Source: Pelargonium cotyledonis
Taxonomy: Eukaryota; Streptophyta; Magnoliopsida; Geraniales; Geraniaceae
DNA length: 23,345 bases
Assembly (NCBI GenBank): GCA_036897625.1
Contig: JAYMTA010000888.1
Span: forward strand, 1 to 23,345
Direction: 5' to 3'
A program made the position numbers and the translations under genes. Position 1 is the stretch's first letter. The number at the start of each line of letters is the position of its first letter. The notes under the pieces were generated by a model. The model saw nothing but the letters and a program-made list of their open reading frames with translations, made no database searches and had not been told where the DNA came from. Of this stretch, positions 22,290-23,345 are shown piece after piece.

Positions 22290-23345
22290 AATACTCTGCA
22301 TTTGGCACCTTATTTAACTCCCATCCCATGCAATAATCACCCTAAAACTCCCGGAGAAATTGCCATGTAGCATTCTACAACTTTTTTGCTGCTGAAATGG
22401 AGGATCTACTCAATTGCAGAACCAGATATTTGAATTTGAAGTCAATATTGATAACAAAAAAATTGATTTTAATTTTCAACCCACTCAACACTATTAAATT
22501 TTTGGAAAAGTTCAATCCAAATTTAGTATAAGCATATGAAAAAAAACAGTATTGTTTTGATTCATGTATGGTTACTACAGTGCTCATGAAATATATTCTT
22601 GAGACCACTCACATTTGAGGACAAAGAAGAAAAAGAAAAGAGAAAAGAGTCTGTTACAGATGACATTACAAAAGGGGAAGATAAGAATATGTAATGGCCT
22701 CCAGCATAGATTATTCAAGTTATGTGCTTGTCCTGTCCTGTTCTGGGCTCCATACAAAGATAACAACACGGACAGGGACAGATACATGCACAGTAACAAT
22801 GTAACAATAAATTGTTGGATTGGGACGAGCAAATCTATACAAACTCGCATATTTCTTGACTAACAAATGAAATCCGACCCGACTTGATAAGTCTAAAACA
22901 TGAAACTCTTCTTAGTCAAATTTGAAAATAACTTTGAAAACTCAAATTTAAACTCAATCCAACCCAAGTAAGAGTAATCCTCGGATTTTTGTTTGTCTTC
23001 ACAAGTCTCGTTGCTTGCTTTTAACTTAAAATCCAATAATTTTATTATGTCTCAAACATCACACTATTAATTATGTTTGTGCTAGTGCCAATGATTTGTC
23101 AATTCATAAAAGACGACACACTGCACATGACTTGGCCGAATCAAAGAAACCAAAAAGAGTCCAAAATGTTTTATAGATTAGACGTTCTACACCAAACAAT
23201 TATGAAAAAGTCTAGGTATTATATATGTCGAGTTATTATTTATCTTATAATCCGACATATATGGTACAACAACTCTCATGAATTTATGGCCGCCATTTGA
23301 ATAGACATATTAATGAAATTCAACTATGTCATTATGATTGACATT
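22290..23345. other. AT-rich intergenic DNA with no identifiable feature
   Basis: Frames are short, stop-rich and unlike any family I know. A purine-rich run (about 22619-22650) and generally AT-rich sequence are all I see. Confidence 0.6.

Overview
The window is nuclear DNA from a flowering plant, most likely a eudicot. It has AT-rich intergenic DNA, short GT..AG introns, long 5'-UTR introns, a Stowaway-type MITE and four genes belonging to plant gene families. I cannot name the species from sequence alone. There are no CRISPR arrays, prokaryotic operons or intact autonomous transposons.

Layout: 1-4865 is AT-rich intergenic and promoter DNA. A Dof zinc-finger transcription factor lies on the + strand (CDS 5063-6521, one intron, 324 aa). 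6522-9479 is intergenic, with a bulged hairpin and an unassigned, GC-richer, repeat-like block. Three genes follow on the - strand: cytosolic 40S ribosomal protein S23/uS12 (9480-11155, four coding exons, 142 aa); a long coiled-coil ICR/RIP-type interactor of constitutively active ROP GTPases (12458-16010, three coding exons, 619 aa, with a spliced 5' leader reaching about 17700); and a single-domain StART-like phosphatidylinositol transfer protein (18955-22005, ten coding exons, 294 aa). Between the last two lie a decayed LINE RNase H-like fragment and the MITE. The region beyond the PITP promoter (22290-23345) holds nothing I can identify.

Functionally these are four independent genes: transcription (Dof), translation (S23), ROP/cytoskeletal signalling (ICR) and lipid transfer (PITP). 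I see no evidence of a cluster. The exon models were assembled by hand from splice sites and conserved protein families; every junction keeps frame, and codon counts match exon lengths.

The points most worth a second look are: an 8-nt microexon needed to keep the PITP conserved V-I-K-C-P-Y-F run; upstream reading frames in the ICR leader, one split by an intron; two overlapping start codons (ATGGATGG) in the Dof gene; a 5-nt coding first exon in S23 behind a telo-box/site II promoter; and several uncatalogued repeats. I found no clear previously undescribed system.
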